Assembly: GCF_046569695.1 (NCBI RefSeq)
Contig: NZ_JBKHUI010000020.1
Span: 29,559-93,558 of the forward strand
Reading direction: 5' to 3'
Source: Kluyvera sp046569695
Lineage (GTDB): Bacteria; Pseudomonadota; Gammaproteobacteria; Enterobacterales; Enterobacteriaceae
DNA: 64,000 bases
In this document: one piece after another, positions 35,632-44,503 of the stretch
Position numbering within the stretch: the stretch's first letter is position 1
Layout: each line of letters starts with the position of its first letter
Position numbers and translations under genes: made by a program
The notes under the pieces: model-generated
Databases searched by the model: none
What the model was told of the DNA's origin: nothing
Seen by the model: the letters and a program-made list of their open reading frames with translations, nothing else

Positions 35632-37179
35632 TTGAAAAAGTTAAAGATTAATTACCTGCTTATTGGCTTTGTGACGTTGCTGCTCGCAGCGGCGCTCTGG
35701 CCCTCTCTTCCCTGGTTTGGCAAACCAGAGAATCGCATCGCCGCTATCAAAGAGCGGGGGGAGCTGCGCATCAGTACCGTGCAATCTCCGCTGACCTACA
35801 CCGTCGTCAATAATAAGGACTACGGGCTCGATTATGAGCTCGCCCAGCAGTTCGCCGACTATCTGGGCGTAAAGCTAAAAATTACGGTGCGACAGAACAT
35901 CAGCCAGCTATTTGACGATCTCGATAACGGCAGCGCCGACATGCTGGCCGCCGGTCTGGTCTATAACAGCGAGCGCGTGAAAAACTACCAGGCGGGGCCG
36001 ACCTACTATTCGGTATCGCAACAGCTGGTGTATCGCGTTGGTAATACGCGTCCACGCAGCCTCAGCAGCGTCTCCGCAGACCAGCTCACCATTGCCCCAG
36101 GCCAGGTGGTCATCAGCGATCTACAAAACCTACAGGCAAACAAATACCCGGACCTCAGTTGGACCGTCGATGACAAACGCAGCTCCGCCGATCTGATGCA
36201 GGCGGTGATCGACGGCAAGCTTGATTACACCATCGCCGATTCGGTGGCAATTGGTCTGTTCCAGCGCGTTCATCCTGAGCTGGCGGTTGCCCTCGACGTG
36301 ACCGATGAGCAGCCGGTGACCTGGTTTAGCCTGCAGGACGATGACAATACGCTTTCCGCTGCCATGCTCGACTTCTTCGACAACATTAATGAAGACGGCA
36401 CCCTTGCCCGCCTGGAAGAGAAGTACCTCGGCCACGGCGACGACTTCGATTATGTCGATACCCGCACCTTCCTGCGCGCGGTAGATAATACGCTGCCGGA
36501 TCTGCAGCCGCTGTTCGAGAAATACGCCAGCGAAATCGACTGGAAGCTGCTGGCCGCTATTTCTTATCAGGAGTCCCACTGGGACCCGCTCGCTACATCC
36601 CCTACCGGGGTGCGTGGCCTGATGATGCTGACCAAAAATACCGCCCAGAGTCTGGGGTTGAGCGACCGTACCGATGCCGAGCAGAGCATTAGCGGAGGGA
36701 TGCGCTACCTGCAGGATATGATGAGCAAAGTGCCCGATAGCGTGCCGCAGGAAGAGCGGATCTGGTTTGCGCTGGCGGCCTATAACATGGGCTACGCCCA
36801 TATGCTGGATGCCCGCGCCCTCACCGCCAAACAGAAGGGTAACCCCGACAGCTGGGCTGACGTGAAGCAGCGCCTGCCGCTACTGAGCCAGAAACCGTGG
36901 TACAGCAAACTCACCTACGGCTATGCCCGTGGGCATGAAGCCTACGCTTACGTCGAAAATATCCGTAAATATCAGATAAGCCTGGTGGGGTATTTACAAG
37001 AGAAAGAGAAAAAAGCGACGGAAGAGATGGCGATTGCGCAAGCCTATCCGGCCGTCTCGCCGAATGAGCTCCAGCACAGTGAAAATCACATGGGGATTTT
37101 TTCATTCCTGCGCCGGGATGACCGCGAAGACAGCGACGACAGCGATTCGCCGCTGCTGCGCTTCACCTCGAAAAACTAA
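35632..37179 (+). CDS. mltF: MltF, membrane-bound lytic murein transglycosylase F
   Basis: 515 residues from a TTG start, as in E. coli. N-terminal anchor or signal (INYLLIGFVTLLLAAALWP). A family-3 solute-binding-like regulatory domain (about 40-265) is followed by an SLT lytic domain (about 270-450) with the catalytic Glu in SYQESHWDPLATSPTGVRGL. Cleaves peptidoglycan to 1,6-anhydro products at the outer membrane. Its TAA overlaps the tadA stop in CTAA. Confidence 0.96.
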   Translation: MKKLKINYLLIGFVTLLLAAALWPSLPWFGKPENRIAAIKERGELRISTVQSPLTYTVVNNKDYGLDYELAQQFADYLGVKLKITVRQNISQLFDDLDNGSADMLAAGLVYNSERVKNYQAGPTYYSVSQQLVYRVGNTRPRSLSSVSADQLTIAPGQVVISDLQNLQANKYPDLSWTVDDKRSSADLMQAVIDGKLDYTIADSVAIGLFQRVHPELAVALDVTDEQPVTWFSLQDDDNTLSAAMLDFFDNINEDGTLARLEEKYLGHGDDFDYVDTRTFLRAVDNTLPDLQPLFEKYASEIDWKLLAAISYQESHWDPLATSPTGVRGLMMLTKNTAQSLGLSDRTDAEQSISGGMRYLQDMMSKVPDSVPQEERIWFALAAYNMGYAHMLDARALTAKQKGNPDSWADVKQRLPLLSQKPWYSKLTYGYARGHEAYAYVENIRKYQISLVGYLQEKEKKATEEMAIAQAYPAVSPNELQHSENHMGIFSFLRRDDREDSDDSDSPLLRFTSKN

Positions 37180-37676
37180 GCGTCTTTTCCCGCCTGTCTT
37201 AACGCTTTTTTCTGCTGCCGCCGTTCGCGGAAGAAATCGCTTAGCATCGCCGCGCAATCCTCAGCCAGCACCCCTTCGGTGATCTCAACACGGTGGTTCA
37301 TGCCAGGATGGTGCAGCACATCAATCAGCGATCCTGCCGCGCCGGTTTTGGCATCGCGAGCGCCGAAGACCAAATTGCCAATACGCCCATGCACCATCGC
37401 GCCAGCGCACATCACACAGGGCTCGAGTGTCACGTACAGCGTGGTATCAATCAGCCGGTAGTTTTGCAACACCAGCCCCCCCTGACGCAGCGCCATAATC
37501 TCCGCGTGCGCGGTGGGATCGTGGCGGCCAATCGGACGATTCCAGCCCTCGCCTATCACCTGATTATTGTGAACCAGTACGGCGCCTACCGGCACTTCGC
37601 CTTCATCCCAGGCACGTCGGGCAAGTATAAGCGCGTGGCGCATCCAGTATTCGTGGTTCAGTTCAGTGTCGGACAA
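37176..37676 (-). CDS. tadA: TadA, tRNA adenosine deaminase
   Basis: 166 residues. Makes inosine 34 in tRNA-Arg(ACG), an essential step. Zinc site HAEIMALRQ (His and catalytic Glu) and PCVMCAGA (two Cys). The TTG at 37676 is chosen: it follows GGAGT at 7-8 nt and gives MSDTELNHEYWMRH, aligned with E. coli. The frame is open upstream to 37718 without a ribosome site. Follows pgpC. Confidence 0.96.
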   Translation of the reverse strand: MSDTELNHEYWMRHALILARRAWDEGEVPVGAVLVHNNQVIGEGWNRPIGRHDPTAHAEIMALRQGGLVLQNYRLIDTTLYVTLEPCVMCAGAMVHGRIGNLVFGARDAKTGAAGSLIDVLHHPGMNHRVEITEGVLAEDCAAMLSDFFRERRQQKKALRQAGKDA

Positions 37677-37741
37677 CGTGGGGACTCCAGATGATAAAAC
37701 GCCGCGCATTATACACAATATCCATCGAAGCGCAGCGCCGA

Positions 37742-38377
37742 CTATTCCAGTTGTTCCAGTTCGCCGCGTGCGGTGACCCGCCAGCGATGCTCACAGAAAA
37801 AGAGTAGCGGATTATCCTGCTTGCTGTCGCTATAGCCGCTGTACAAGCGCAGCGGCGCACCGAGGCGTTGTTCGAGCTGAGCCACTTTTTCACGACCCAG
37901 GCAGCGAACTGACAGCACTCGCCCGCCAAACGCCCGCTGCATCTGGCTGCCAATCAGGTTCACCCGCGACATCCAGGGGGCATCCGCATAGGCACGCTCC
38001 ACCAGCGTTTGTGGTGAGCCAGTGATAAGCCAGACGTCGGCATCCTGATGCTGGAGATAGCTGTCCAGCCTCTGCTGCACGGTGGGAAATGGCGTGACGG
38101 TTGCACGAAACCAGAGAATAAAGCTCGCTTCCAGCGCCTTCAGCGTCGCCTCGCGCCGGCCAAAAGTGCTTCCCCACAGCAGCACGCTTACCGGCCAGCG
38201 TGCCGCGCGCCCCTTAATCAGCATCGCCACACCAACGATCGGCAACAGGGGCAAAACCAGTAAGGCGTTAAGCGGTAATCGGCGTAACAGATAGCGTAAA
38301 AAAGCGCCAAAGAGATCCTGCTGATGCAGCGTACCGTCAAGGTCGAAAAACACCACGCGGCGACAGTGACTGACCAA
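37742..38377 (-). CDS. pgpC: PgpC, phosphatidylglycerophosphatase C
   Basis: 211 residues. HAD-superfamily phosphatase that makes phosphatidylglycerol from PGP at the inner membrane. Motif I FFDLDGTLHQQD near residue 10; membrane segment LNALLVLPLLPIVGVAMLI (about 35-53); motif II LITGSPQ; motif IV YSGYSDSKQDNPLL. Same length as E. coli PgpC (YfhB). Confidence 0.96.
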   Translation of the reverse strand: MVSHCRRVVFFDLDGTLHQQDLFGAFLRYLLRRLPLNALLVLPLLPIVGVAMLIKGRAARWPVSVLLWGSTFGRREATLKALEASFILWFRATVTPFPTVQQRLDSYLQHQDADVWLITGSPQTLVERAYADAPWMSRVNLIGSQMQRAFGGRVLSVRCLGREKVAQLEQRLGAPLRLYSGYSDSKQDNPLLFFCEHRWRVTARGELEQLE

Positions 38378-38592
38378 ATGCGTCTCCCGTTATCATCAAT
38401 TCATTCAGTAACCAGACTACCAGATAGCCCATCAAGTTTCGCCCGATAGCGAGAACCGCTAGAATTGCTGCTATTTTACAATCACATAGCACATTTAATT
38501 CGATATATTCCGTTATAATAGAATACAAAATTCTTGCAAACGAGCAGAATGGTGGCCTGGCACATCGTGGTCATTGTGCCCATGAGGTTATT

Positions 38593-39441
38593 ATGAATTG
38601 TTTACTGAGTATTCGTCAGCGTTATCCGCAGCTAGCGCAAAGCGACAGAAAGCTGGCCGATTTCATACTGGCACAGCCGGATTTAGCCCGTCATTTAAGC
38701 TCCCAGCAGCTGGCAAGCCAGGCGGGCGTGAGCCAGTCCAGCGTGGTGAAATTTGCCCAGAAGCTCGGCTTTAAAGGCTTCCCGGCGCTCAAACTGGCGC
38801 TCAGCGAAGCGCTCGCCAGCAACGTCAACCCGCACTCCGTCCCGGTACATAACCAGATTTGCGGCGATGATCCGCTGCGCCTGGTAGGTGAAAAACTGAT
38901 TAAGGATAACGTCGCGGCAATGCACGCTTCCCTCGACGTGAACACCGAAGATAAGCTGCTGGAGACGGTCAACATGCTGCGCAGCGCGCGTCGTATCGTG
39001 CTGACAGGCATCGGTGCATCGGGGCTGGTTGCCCGTAACTTTAGCTGGAAGCTAATGAAGATTGGCCTGAACGCCGTCTCCGAGCAGGACATGCACGCCC
39101 TGCTGGCCACCGTACAGGCGATGACTCAGGACGATCTGATGCTGGCTATCTCTTACTCCGGGGCGCGTCGGGAGATTAATCTCGCCGCCGATGAGATGCT
39201 GCGCGTAGGCGGCAAAGTGGTGGCGATCACCGGTTTTTCCCCTAATGCCCTTCAGCAGCGCGCAACGCACTGCCTGTACACCATCGCCGAAGAACAGGCG
39301 ACGCGCAGCGCGGCTATTTCTTCAACCAGTGCGCAAATGATGCTGACGGACCTGTTGTTTATGGGGCTGGTGCAGCAGGATCTGGAAAATGCGCCGGAAC
39401 GCATTCGTCATAGCGAAGCGCTGGTGAAAAAGCTGGTTTGA
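38593..39441 (+). CDS. yfhH: YfhH, MurR/RpiR-family regulator
   Basis: 282 residues. N-terminal RpiR helix-turn-helix (about 1-75, with LASQAGVSQSSVVKFAQKLG) and a C-terminal SIS phosphosugar-binding domain (about 125-265, with GASGLVARNFSWKLMK). The ligand is unknown; the E. coli orthologue is uncharacterised. Divergent from pgpC. Confidence 0.93.
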   Translation: MNCLLSIRQRYPQLAQSDRKLADFILAQPDLARHLSSQQLASQAGVSQSSVVKFAQKLGFKGFPALKLALSEALASNVNPHSVPVHNQICGDDPLRLVGEKLIKDNVAAMHASLDVNTEDKLLETVNMLRSARRIVLTGIGASGLVARNFSWKLMKIGLNAVSEQDMHALLATVQAMTQDDLMLAISYSGARREINLAADEMLRVGGKVVAITGFSPNALQQRATHCLYTIAEEQATRSAAISSTSAQMMLTDLLFMGLVQQDLENAPERIRHSEALVKKLV

Positions 39442-39534
39442 TCGTCGGTGCTATTACCACAGAAAAGGTATGGCCTGGTGAGTAAATGAGCGTATAATGC
39501 GCGCCCTGTTTATTTCGTTTCTGAGAATGTCCTG

Positions 39535-39795
39535 ATGGCGCTGTTAATCACCAAAAAATGTATCAACTGCGATATGTGCGAGCCGGAATGCCCGAACGAG
39601 GCCATTTCGATGGGTGATAGCATCTATGAGATCAACAGCGATCGCTGCACCGAGTGCATTGGCCATTACGATACGCCAACCTGTCAGAAAGTGTGCCCGA
39701 TCCCGAATACCATTCTTAAGGATCCGGCACATTCAGAGAGCGAAGAGCAACTGTGGGATAAATTCGTCCAGATGCATCACGCGGACAAAATCTAG
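39535..39795 (+). CDS. yfhL: YfhL, 2[4Fe-4S] ferredoxin (Alvin type)
   Basis: 86 residues. Two cluster motifs: CINCDMCEPECPNEA and CTECIGHYDTPTCQKVC, the second with the extra-loop spacing of Allochromatium-type ferredoxins. In E. coli YfhL is the electron donor for tRNA C32 hydroxylation or related tasks; its role is not settled. A TATAAT lies at 39493. Its TAG shares the palindrome CTAG with the acpS stop. Confidence 0.95.
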   Translation: MALLITKKCINCDMCEPECPNEAISMGDSIYEINSDRCTECIGHYDTPTCQKVCPIPNTILKDPAHSESEEQLWDKFVQMHHADKI

Positions 39796-40172
39796 CTTTC
39801 GATAATCACCGTTGCACAGGCGTAGTGGCGTTCATCGGCGAGCGTCACATGCATATGCGCTACGCCCATTCGCTCCGCTAACAGCTTCGCTTCACCCCAG
39901 AGCCTCAGCTTCGGTTTACCCAATTCATCGTTGTAGACTTCGAACTGGTTGAACGCCAGGCCATTGCGAATGCCTGTGCCCAGCGCTTTTGAAGCGGCCT
40001 CTTTCACCGCAAAGCGCTTCGCCAGAAAACGCACCGGCTGCTGGTGCGTCTCCCAGATAGCCCATTCGTTGTCGCTGAGCACGCGTCGCGCAAGACGATC
40101 GCCGCTACGGACGATCACCCCTTCAATGCGGGCGATCTCGACGATATCGGTCCCGAGCCCCAGAATCGCCAT
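39792..40172 (-). CDS. acpS: AcpS, holo-ACP synthase
   Basis: 126 residues. Attaches 4'-phosphopantetheine from CoA to acyl carrier protein. Motifs GLGTDIVEIARIE (Asp ligand) and FAVKEAASKALGTGIRNG (Glu/Lys) are intact. Its ATG overlaps the pdxJ stop by one base, indicating coupling. Converges with yfhL with no spacer. Confidence 0.97.
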   Translation of the reverse strand: MAILGLGTDIVEIARIEGVIVRSGDRLARRVLSDNEWAIWETHQQPVRFLAKRFAVKEAASKALGTGIRNGLAFNQFEVYNDELGKPKLRLWGEAKLLAERMGVAHMHVTLADERHYACATVIIES

Positions 40173-40903
40173 TACCCGCGCGCTTCCAGCATCAGACGTT
40201 TCATTTCGGCCACCGCCTCTTTCAGGCCGGTCATCACCGCACGGCCAATAATCGCGTGGCCAATATTCAGCTCATGCATTTCCGGCAGCGCCGCGATGGC
40301 TTTGACGTTGTGGTAGGTCAGACCGTGACCGGCATTCACCTTCAGCCCCAGACTGGCGGCATACGTCGCCGCTTTCGCGATGCGCTCAAGCTCTTTCGCC
40401 TGTTCAGCGTCGGTGGTGGCGTCGGCGTAGCAGCCGGTATGGATTTCGATATACGGCGCGCCAACATCGGCAGCGGCTTTAATCTGAGCGTTATCGGCAT
40501 CAATAAACAGCGACACCAGAATACCGGCATCGGCCAGGCGTTTGCAGGCATCGCGCATTTTGTCGAGCTGGCCGGCTACGTCCAGGCCGCCTTCAGTGGT
40601 CACTTCCTGGCGCTTTTCCGGTACCAGGCAGCAGAAGTGCGGCTTGGTTTCGCAGGCGATCGCCAGCATCTCTTCGGTGACGGCCATTTCCAGGTTCATG
40701 CGGGTGTCCAGCGTCTGACGCAGAATGCGCACGTCGCGGTCGGTGATGTGGCGACGGTCTTCGCGTAAATGCACGGTGATGCCATCTGCACCGGCCTGCT
40801 CGGCGATAAATGCCGCCTGAACTGGATCGGGATAAGCGGTGCCGCGTGCGTTACGCAGGGTGGCAATGTGGTCAATATTGACGCCTAACAGTAATTCAGC
40901 CAT
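40172..40903 (-). CDS. pdxJ: PdxJ, pyridoxine 5'-phosphate synthase
   Basis: 243 residues, TIM barrel. Condenses 3-amino-2-oxopropyl phosphate with deoxyxylulose 5-phosphate. The start MAELLLGVNIDHIATLRNARG and the catalytic residues in VHLREDRRHI and EIHTGCYADA are intact. Lies in the rnc-era-recO-pdxJ-acpS order. Confidence 0.97.
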   Translation of the reverse strand: MAELLLGVNIDHIATLRNARGTAYPDPVQAAFIAEQAGADGITVHLREDRRHITDRDVRILRQTLDTRMNLEMAVTEEMLAIACETKPHFCCLVPEKRQEVTTEGGLDVAGQLDKMRDACKRLADAGILVSLFIDADNAQIKAAADVGAPYIEIHTGCYADATTDAEQAKELERIAKAATYAASLGLKVNAGHGLTYHNVKAIAALPEMHELNIGHAIIGRAVMTGLKEAVAEMKRLMLEARG

Positions 40904-40940
40904 GACAATCCTCGTGTCTTTATTTTTAACTTTCTAGTCT

Positions 40941-40981
40941 CCTCACCCTCTCCCCTAAGGGTAGAGCTGTGGGGTGAGTGC
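40941..40981. repeat. Short CCTCACC/GGTGAG inverted repeat
   Basis: CTCACCCTCTCCCCTAAGGG and GTGGGGTGAG form a degenerate hairpin in the recO-pdxJ gap, related to the element at 1931-2045. Confidence 0.55.
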
Positions 40982-40989
40982 AATAGGGG

Positions 40990-41697
40990 TTACCGCTTTG
41001 GTACAAACTGGCGAAATAGCTCGCGGCTCTTCAACGGTTTGCCACCAAGATACGGCTTCAACGCCATGCGGGTAAAGCGTTTCGCGGCGCGCAGTGAATC
41101 CACATCAGGAAATTCCCGGTTTGCCAGCGCTTTCAGGTGGTGTCCAGTAAAGGTGTTGTTATCAATGACGACGCTTGCGATAAACCCTTTCTCTTCACGG
41201 TAGCGGTAAGTCATGGTGTCATCGACCTCGTCGCCGCTACCGGCGCAGTGGAGAAAATCCACGCCGTAGCCCAGATGCCCAAGCAGCGCCAGCTCAAAGC
41301 GACGCAGCGCAGGCTCAGGTGAGCCCGTTGCACCGGCCAGCGCCTGAATGCAGTGCAGGTAATCGAAGAACAGTTCAGAGAAGCGGGTTTCGTGTTCGAG
41401 TACGCGAGAGAGCAGTTCGTTAACGTACAGGCCGCTGTAGAGCGTAATACCGCTTAAAGGGAGTGCCAGCGAGACGGCTTCCGCGCTGCGCAGCGTTTTG
41501 ACTTCGCCACGCCCGCCAAAGCGGACTAATAAGGGGGTAAAGGGCTGAAGTGCACCTTTGAGGTTGGAGCGTTTGGAACGTGCACCTTTAGCAACAAGGC
41601 GCACGCGACCCGACTCTTCCGTGAAGACGTCCAGTATTAAACTGGTTTCGCTCCAGGGACGACTATGCAGGACGAAAGCGCGCTGCCAGCCTTCCAT
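40990..41697 (-). CDS. recO: RecO, recombination mediator
   Basis: 235 residues. Works with RecF and RecR to load RecA on SSB-coated DNA. N-terminal OB fold (MEGWQRAFVLHSRPWSETS) and helical C-terminal domain. It ends LFRQFVPKR, about seven residues short of E. coli RecO; the missing tail is not conserved. 12 bp after era. Confidence 0.96.
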   Translation of the reverse strand: MEGWQRAFVLHSRPWSETSLILDVFTEESGRVRLVAKGARSKRSNLKGALQPFTPLLVRFGGRGEVKTLRSAEAVSLALPLSGITLYSGLYVNELLSRVLEHETRFSELFFDYLHCIQALAGATGSPEPALRRFELALLGHLGYGVDFLHCAGSGDEVDDTMTYRYREEKGFIASVVIDNNTFTGHHLKALANREFPDVDSLRAAKRFTRMALKPYLGGKPLKSRELFRQFVPKR

Positions 41698-41709
41698 CGG
41701 GGGTTATTC

Positions 41710-42615
41710 TCAGAGATCGTCAGTATAACCGAGACTACGCAGCGCGCGCTCGTCATCGGCCCAGCCAGATTTCACTTTCACCCACAATTCCAGGTGAACC
41801 GGCGCTTCGAACATCTCCTGCATGTCTTTACGGGCTTCGATACCGATGGTTTTGATCTTGGAACCTTTGTTACCAATAACCATTTTCTTCTGCCCTTCAC
41901 GCTCAACCAGAATCAGGCCGTTGACGTCATAACCGCCGCGTTCGTTAGAGACGAAGCGTTCGATTTCAACGGTGACCGAGTACGGCAGTTCCGCGCCAAG
42001 GAAACGCATCAGCTTTTCACGGATGATTTCAGAGGCCATAAAGCGCTGTGAACGGTCGGTGATGTAGTCTTCCGGGAAGTGGTGAATCGCCTCAGGCAGG
42101 TGCTTACGCACGATGCCAGCGATGGTATCCACGTTCAGACCGGTCTCTGCAGACATCGGAACGATATCGAGGAAGTCCATCTGGCTGCCGAGGAACTGCA
42201 GGTGTGGCAGCAGATCCGCCTTTTCCTGCACGTTATCAACTTTGTTCACGGCCAGAATCACCGGCGCTTTACCACCGCGCAGTTTGTTCAGCACCATCTC
42301 ATCGTCAGGCGTCCAGCGGGTGCCTTCAACCACGAAAATGATCAGCTCAACGTCACCGATAGAGCTGCTCGCCGCTTTGTTCATCAGGCGGTTGATTGCG
42401 CGCTTCTCTTCCATGTGCAGACCCGGGGTATCAACGTAGATAGCCTGGTACGCCCCTTCGGTATGAATACCGACGATACGGTGACGCGTGGTCTGCGCTT
42501 TACGGGAAGTGATGGAGATCTTCTGCCCCAGCAGTTCGTTCAGCAGCGTGGATTTGCCAACGTTCGGGCGACCGACGATGGCAACAAATCCGCAGTAAGT
42601 TTTTTCTTCGCTCAT
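41710..42615 (-). CDS. era: Era, essential GTPase in 30S maturation
   Basis: 301 residues. G1 GRPNVGKSTLLNEL, G3 DTPGLHMEEK, G4 NKVDN, then a C-terminal KH domain (about 200-300) that binds the 3' end of 16S rRNA. The ATG overlaps the rnc stop as ATGA. Confidence 0.98.
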   Translation of the reverse strand: MSEEKTYCGFVAIVGRPNVGKSTLLNELLGQKISITSRKAQTTRHRIVGIHTEGAYQAIYVDTPGLHMEEKRAINRLMNKAASSSIGDVELIIFVVEGTRWTPDDEMVLNKLRGGKAPVILAVNKVDNVQEKADLLPHLQFLGSQMDFLDIVPMSAETGLNVDTIAGIVRKHLPEAIHHFPEDYITDRSQRFMASEIIREKLMRFLGAELPYSVTVEIERFVSNERGGYDVNGLILVEREGQKKMVIGNKGSKIKTIGIEARKDMQEMFEAPVHLELWVKVKSGWADDERALRSLGYTDDL

Positions 42616-43292
42616 TCCAGCTCCAGCTTTTTCAACGCCTGTTCGGCGGCAGCCTGTTCCGCCTTGCGACGGCTGGAACCTGTGCCGACCACCGGTTCAC
42701 TCAGGCCGCTAACCTGGCAGTGGATAGTAAATTCTTGATCGTGTGCTTCACCGCGCACCTGAACCACCAGATAAGACGGCAGCGGCAGGTGACGGCCTTG
42801 CAGATACTCCTGCAGGCGCGTTTTCGGATCTTTTTGCTTATCGCCTGGGCTAATTTCGTCCAGACGCGTCTGGTACCAGGAGAGGATCAGCTTCTCAACG
42901 TTCTGAATGTCGCTGTCGAGGAACACCCCGCCAATCAGCGCTTCAACCGTATCTGCAAGAATAGATTCCCGACGGAAACCGCCGCTTTTCAGTTCACCCG
43001 GCCCTAAGCGCAGGCATTCACCCAGCTCAAATTCGCGGGCGATTTCCGCCAGCGTATTGCCGCGAACAAGCGTCGCACGCATACGACTCATATCGCCTTC
43101 ATCCACGCGTGGGAAGCGGTGATAGAGCGCATTCGCGATCACATAGCTTAAAATTGAATCGCCCAGAAATTCTAAGCGTTCGTTGTGCTTGCTGCTGGCA
43201 CTGCGGTGCGTTAATGCCTGCTGCAACAGTTCCTGATGAACAAAAGTGTAGCCCAGCTTCCGTTGAAGCCGATTAATTACGATGGGGTTCAT
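42612..43292 (-). CDS. rnc: RNase III
   Basis: 226 residues from MNPIVINRLQRKLGY. Double-strand-specific endonuclease for rRNA and sRNA processing. Signature ERLEFLGDSILSYVIA (catalytic Glu/Asp), DTVEALIGGVFLD, then a dsRBD (about 155-225, ending QAAAEQALKKLELE). A perfect hairpin in the leader is the expected self-cleavage site. Confidence 0.98.
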   Translation of the reverse strand: MNPIVINRLQRKLGYTFVHQELLQQALTHRSASSKHNERLEFLGDSILSYVIANALYHRFPRVDEGDMSRMRATLVRGNTLAEIAREFELGECLRLGPGELKSGGFRRESILADTVEALIGGVFLDSDIQNVEKLILSWYQTRLDEISPGDKQKDPKTRLQEYLQGRHLPLPSYLVVQVRGEAHDQEFTIHCQVSGLSEPVVGTGSSRRKAEQAAAEQALKKLELE

Positions 43293-43326
43293 GCGATACC
43301 AAATAAATAAATGCGTCAAAAGTGCA

Positions 43327-43370
43327 GCACACGAAACAGACCTGAAGGAAACCAATGCGGTTTCGTGTGC
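43327..43370 (-). promoter_or_regulatory. rnc leader stem-loop, autoregulatory RNase III site
   Basis: GCACACGAAAC pairs with GTTTCGTGTGC, an 11-bp stem with extended internal pairing, 35-80 nt upstream of rnc. In E. coli RNase III cleaves such a leader to destabilise its own mRNA. Confidence 0.8.
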
Positions 43371-43467
43371 CGTGTCTCAGATAAGAGACATCCGAAACTT
43401 CGGGGGGATATTCTATACGCAACGACAAGGGATGTCGTTAGTTTGAATGGATTAAAACACGAAATAA

Positions 43468-43499
43468 TTCACGCGGCGACTATTCAGCCACCGCGTGAA
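43468..43499 (-). terminator. Hairpin after lepB
   Basis: TTCACGCGG pairs with CCGCGTGAA over a 14-nt loop, followed on the minus strand by TTATTT. Probably a partial terminator between lepB and rnc. Confidence 0.6.
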
Positions 43500-43512
43500 G
43501 TCAGGCTAAGAA

Positions 43513-44487
43513 TTAATGGATCCCACCGATGCGGCTTAAACGTACGCCGGTTGGCCATTGACCCTCTTGTTTTTCGAAGCTCATCCAGATGGCGGTGGCT
43601 TTGCCGACCAGATTTGCTTCCGGCACAAAGCCCCAATAACGGCTGTCCGCACTGTTGTCGCGGTTGTCACCCATCATGAAGTAGTGGCCCGGCGGTACAA
43701 TCCAGGTTGCCAGCGGTAAACCTGACTGGTGGTAATACATGCCGACCTGATCCTGCGCGATTGGCACAGTCAGGATACGGTGATTAACATCACCCAGCGT
43801 CTCCTGGCGCTGCGTCAGGCGCACACCATCCGCTTTGCTTTCGCCCTGTGGCATCTCAAAGAAACCGCTGGTCGCTTCACCGCCGTTGCTGCGGGAGAAG
43901 GTCTGAACGAAGTCACTCGGTTCAACGTTGGAGTAAGTGACCGGCAGCGCGCTACCGCACGCCTGACCGGAGCTGCATCCTGGCTGAATGGTCACCTGTT
44001 TGGCAATCGGATCGTAGGTCACTTTATCCCCAGGCAGACCTACGGCGCGCTTGATGTAGTCAAGGCGCGGGTCTTCCGGGTATTTAAACACCACGATGTC
44101 GCCACGTTTCGGATGGCCGGTTTCAATTAACGTCTTCTGATAAATCGGATCTTTAATCCCATAGGCGAATTTCTCCACCAGGATAAAGTCGCCGATCAGC
44201 AGCGTTGGCATCATCGAACCAGACGGGATCTGGAACGGTTCATAGATAAATGAACGTACGATCAGCACGATGGCTAGCACCGGGAAAACCGACGCGCCGG
44301 TTTCCAGCCAGCCCGGTTTCGGGCCGACTTTCTTCAGCGTCTTTTTATCCAGCGCTTCGCCGGTAGCAACCTGCGCTGCCGCCTGGCGCTCCCGCCGCTT
44401 GGGCGCGAAGATAAATTTATCAACGCACCACAACAGGCCCGTGACCAGTGTGGCAATCACCAGAATCAGGGCAAACATGTTCGCCAT
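43513..44487 (-). CDS. lepB: LepB, signal peptidase I
   Basis: 324 residues. Cleaves Sec and Tat signal peptides at the periplasmic face. Two N-terminal membrane segments (about 3-24 and 61-78) with a basic cytoplasmic loop. Nucleophile Ser in PSGSMMPTLLIGD (about 90); general base Lys in YIKRAVGLPGDKV (about 145); box E GDNRDNSADSRYWGFV. Paired with lepA, 16 bp apart. Confidence 0.98.
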   Translation of the reverse strand: MANMFALILVIATLVTGLLWCVDKFIFAPKRRERQAAAQVATGEALDKKTLKKVGPKPGWLETGASVFPVLAIVLIVRSFIYEPFQIPSGSMMPTLLIGDFILVEKFAYGIKDPIYQKTLIETGHPKRGDIVVFKYPEDPRLDYIKRAVGLPGDKVTYDPIAKQVTIQPGCSSGQACGSALPVTYSNVEPSDFVQTFSRSNGGEATSGFFEMPQGESKADGVRLTQRQETLGDVNHRILTVPIAQDQVGMYYHQSGLPLATWIVPPGHYFMMGDNRDNSADSRYWGFVPEANLVGKATAIWMSFEKQEGQWPTGVRLSRIGGIH

Positions 44488-44503
44488 GCCAACTCCTTAG
44501 AGA

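Noticed and set aside
40990..41697. RecO shorter than in E. coli, possible truncation
   Set aside because: Only about seven poorly conserved C-terminal residues differ, and the stop is followed by a normal intergenic gap.
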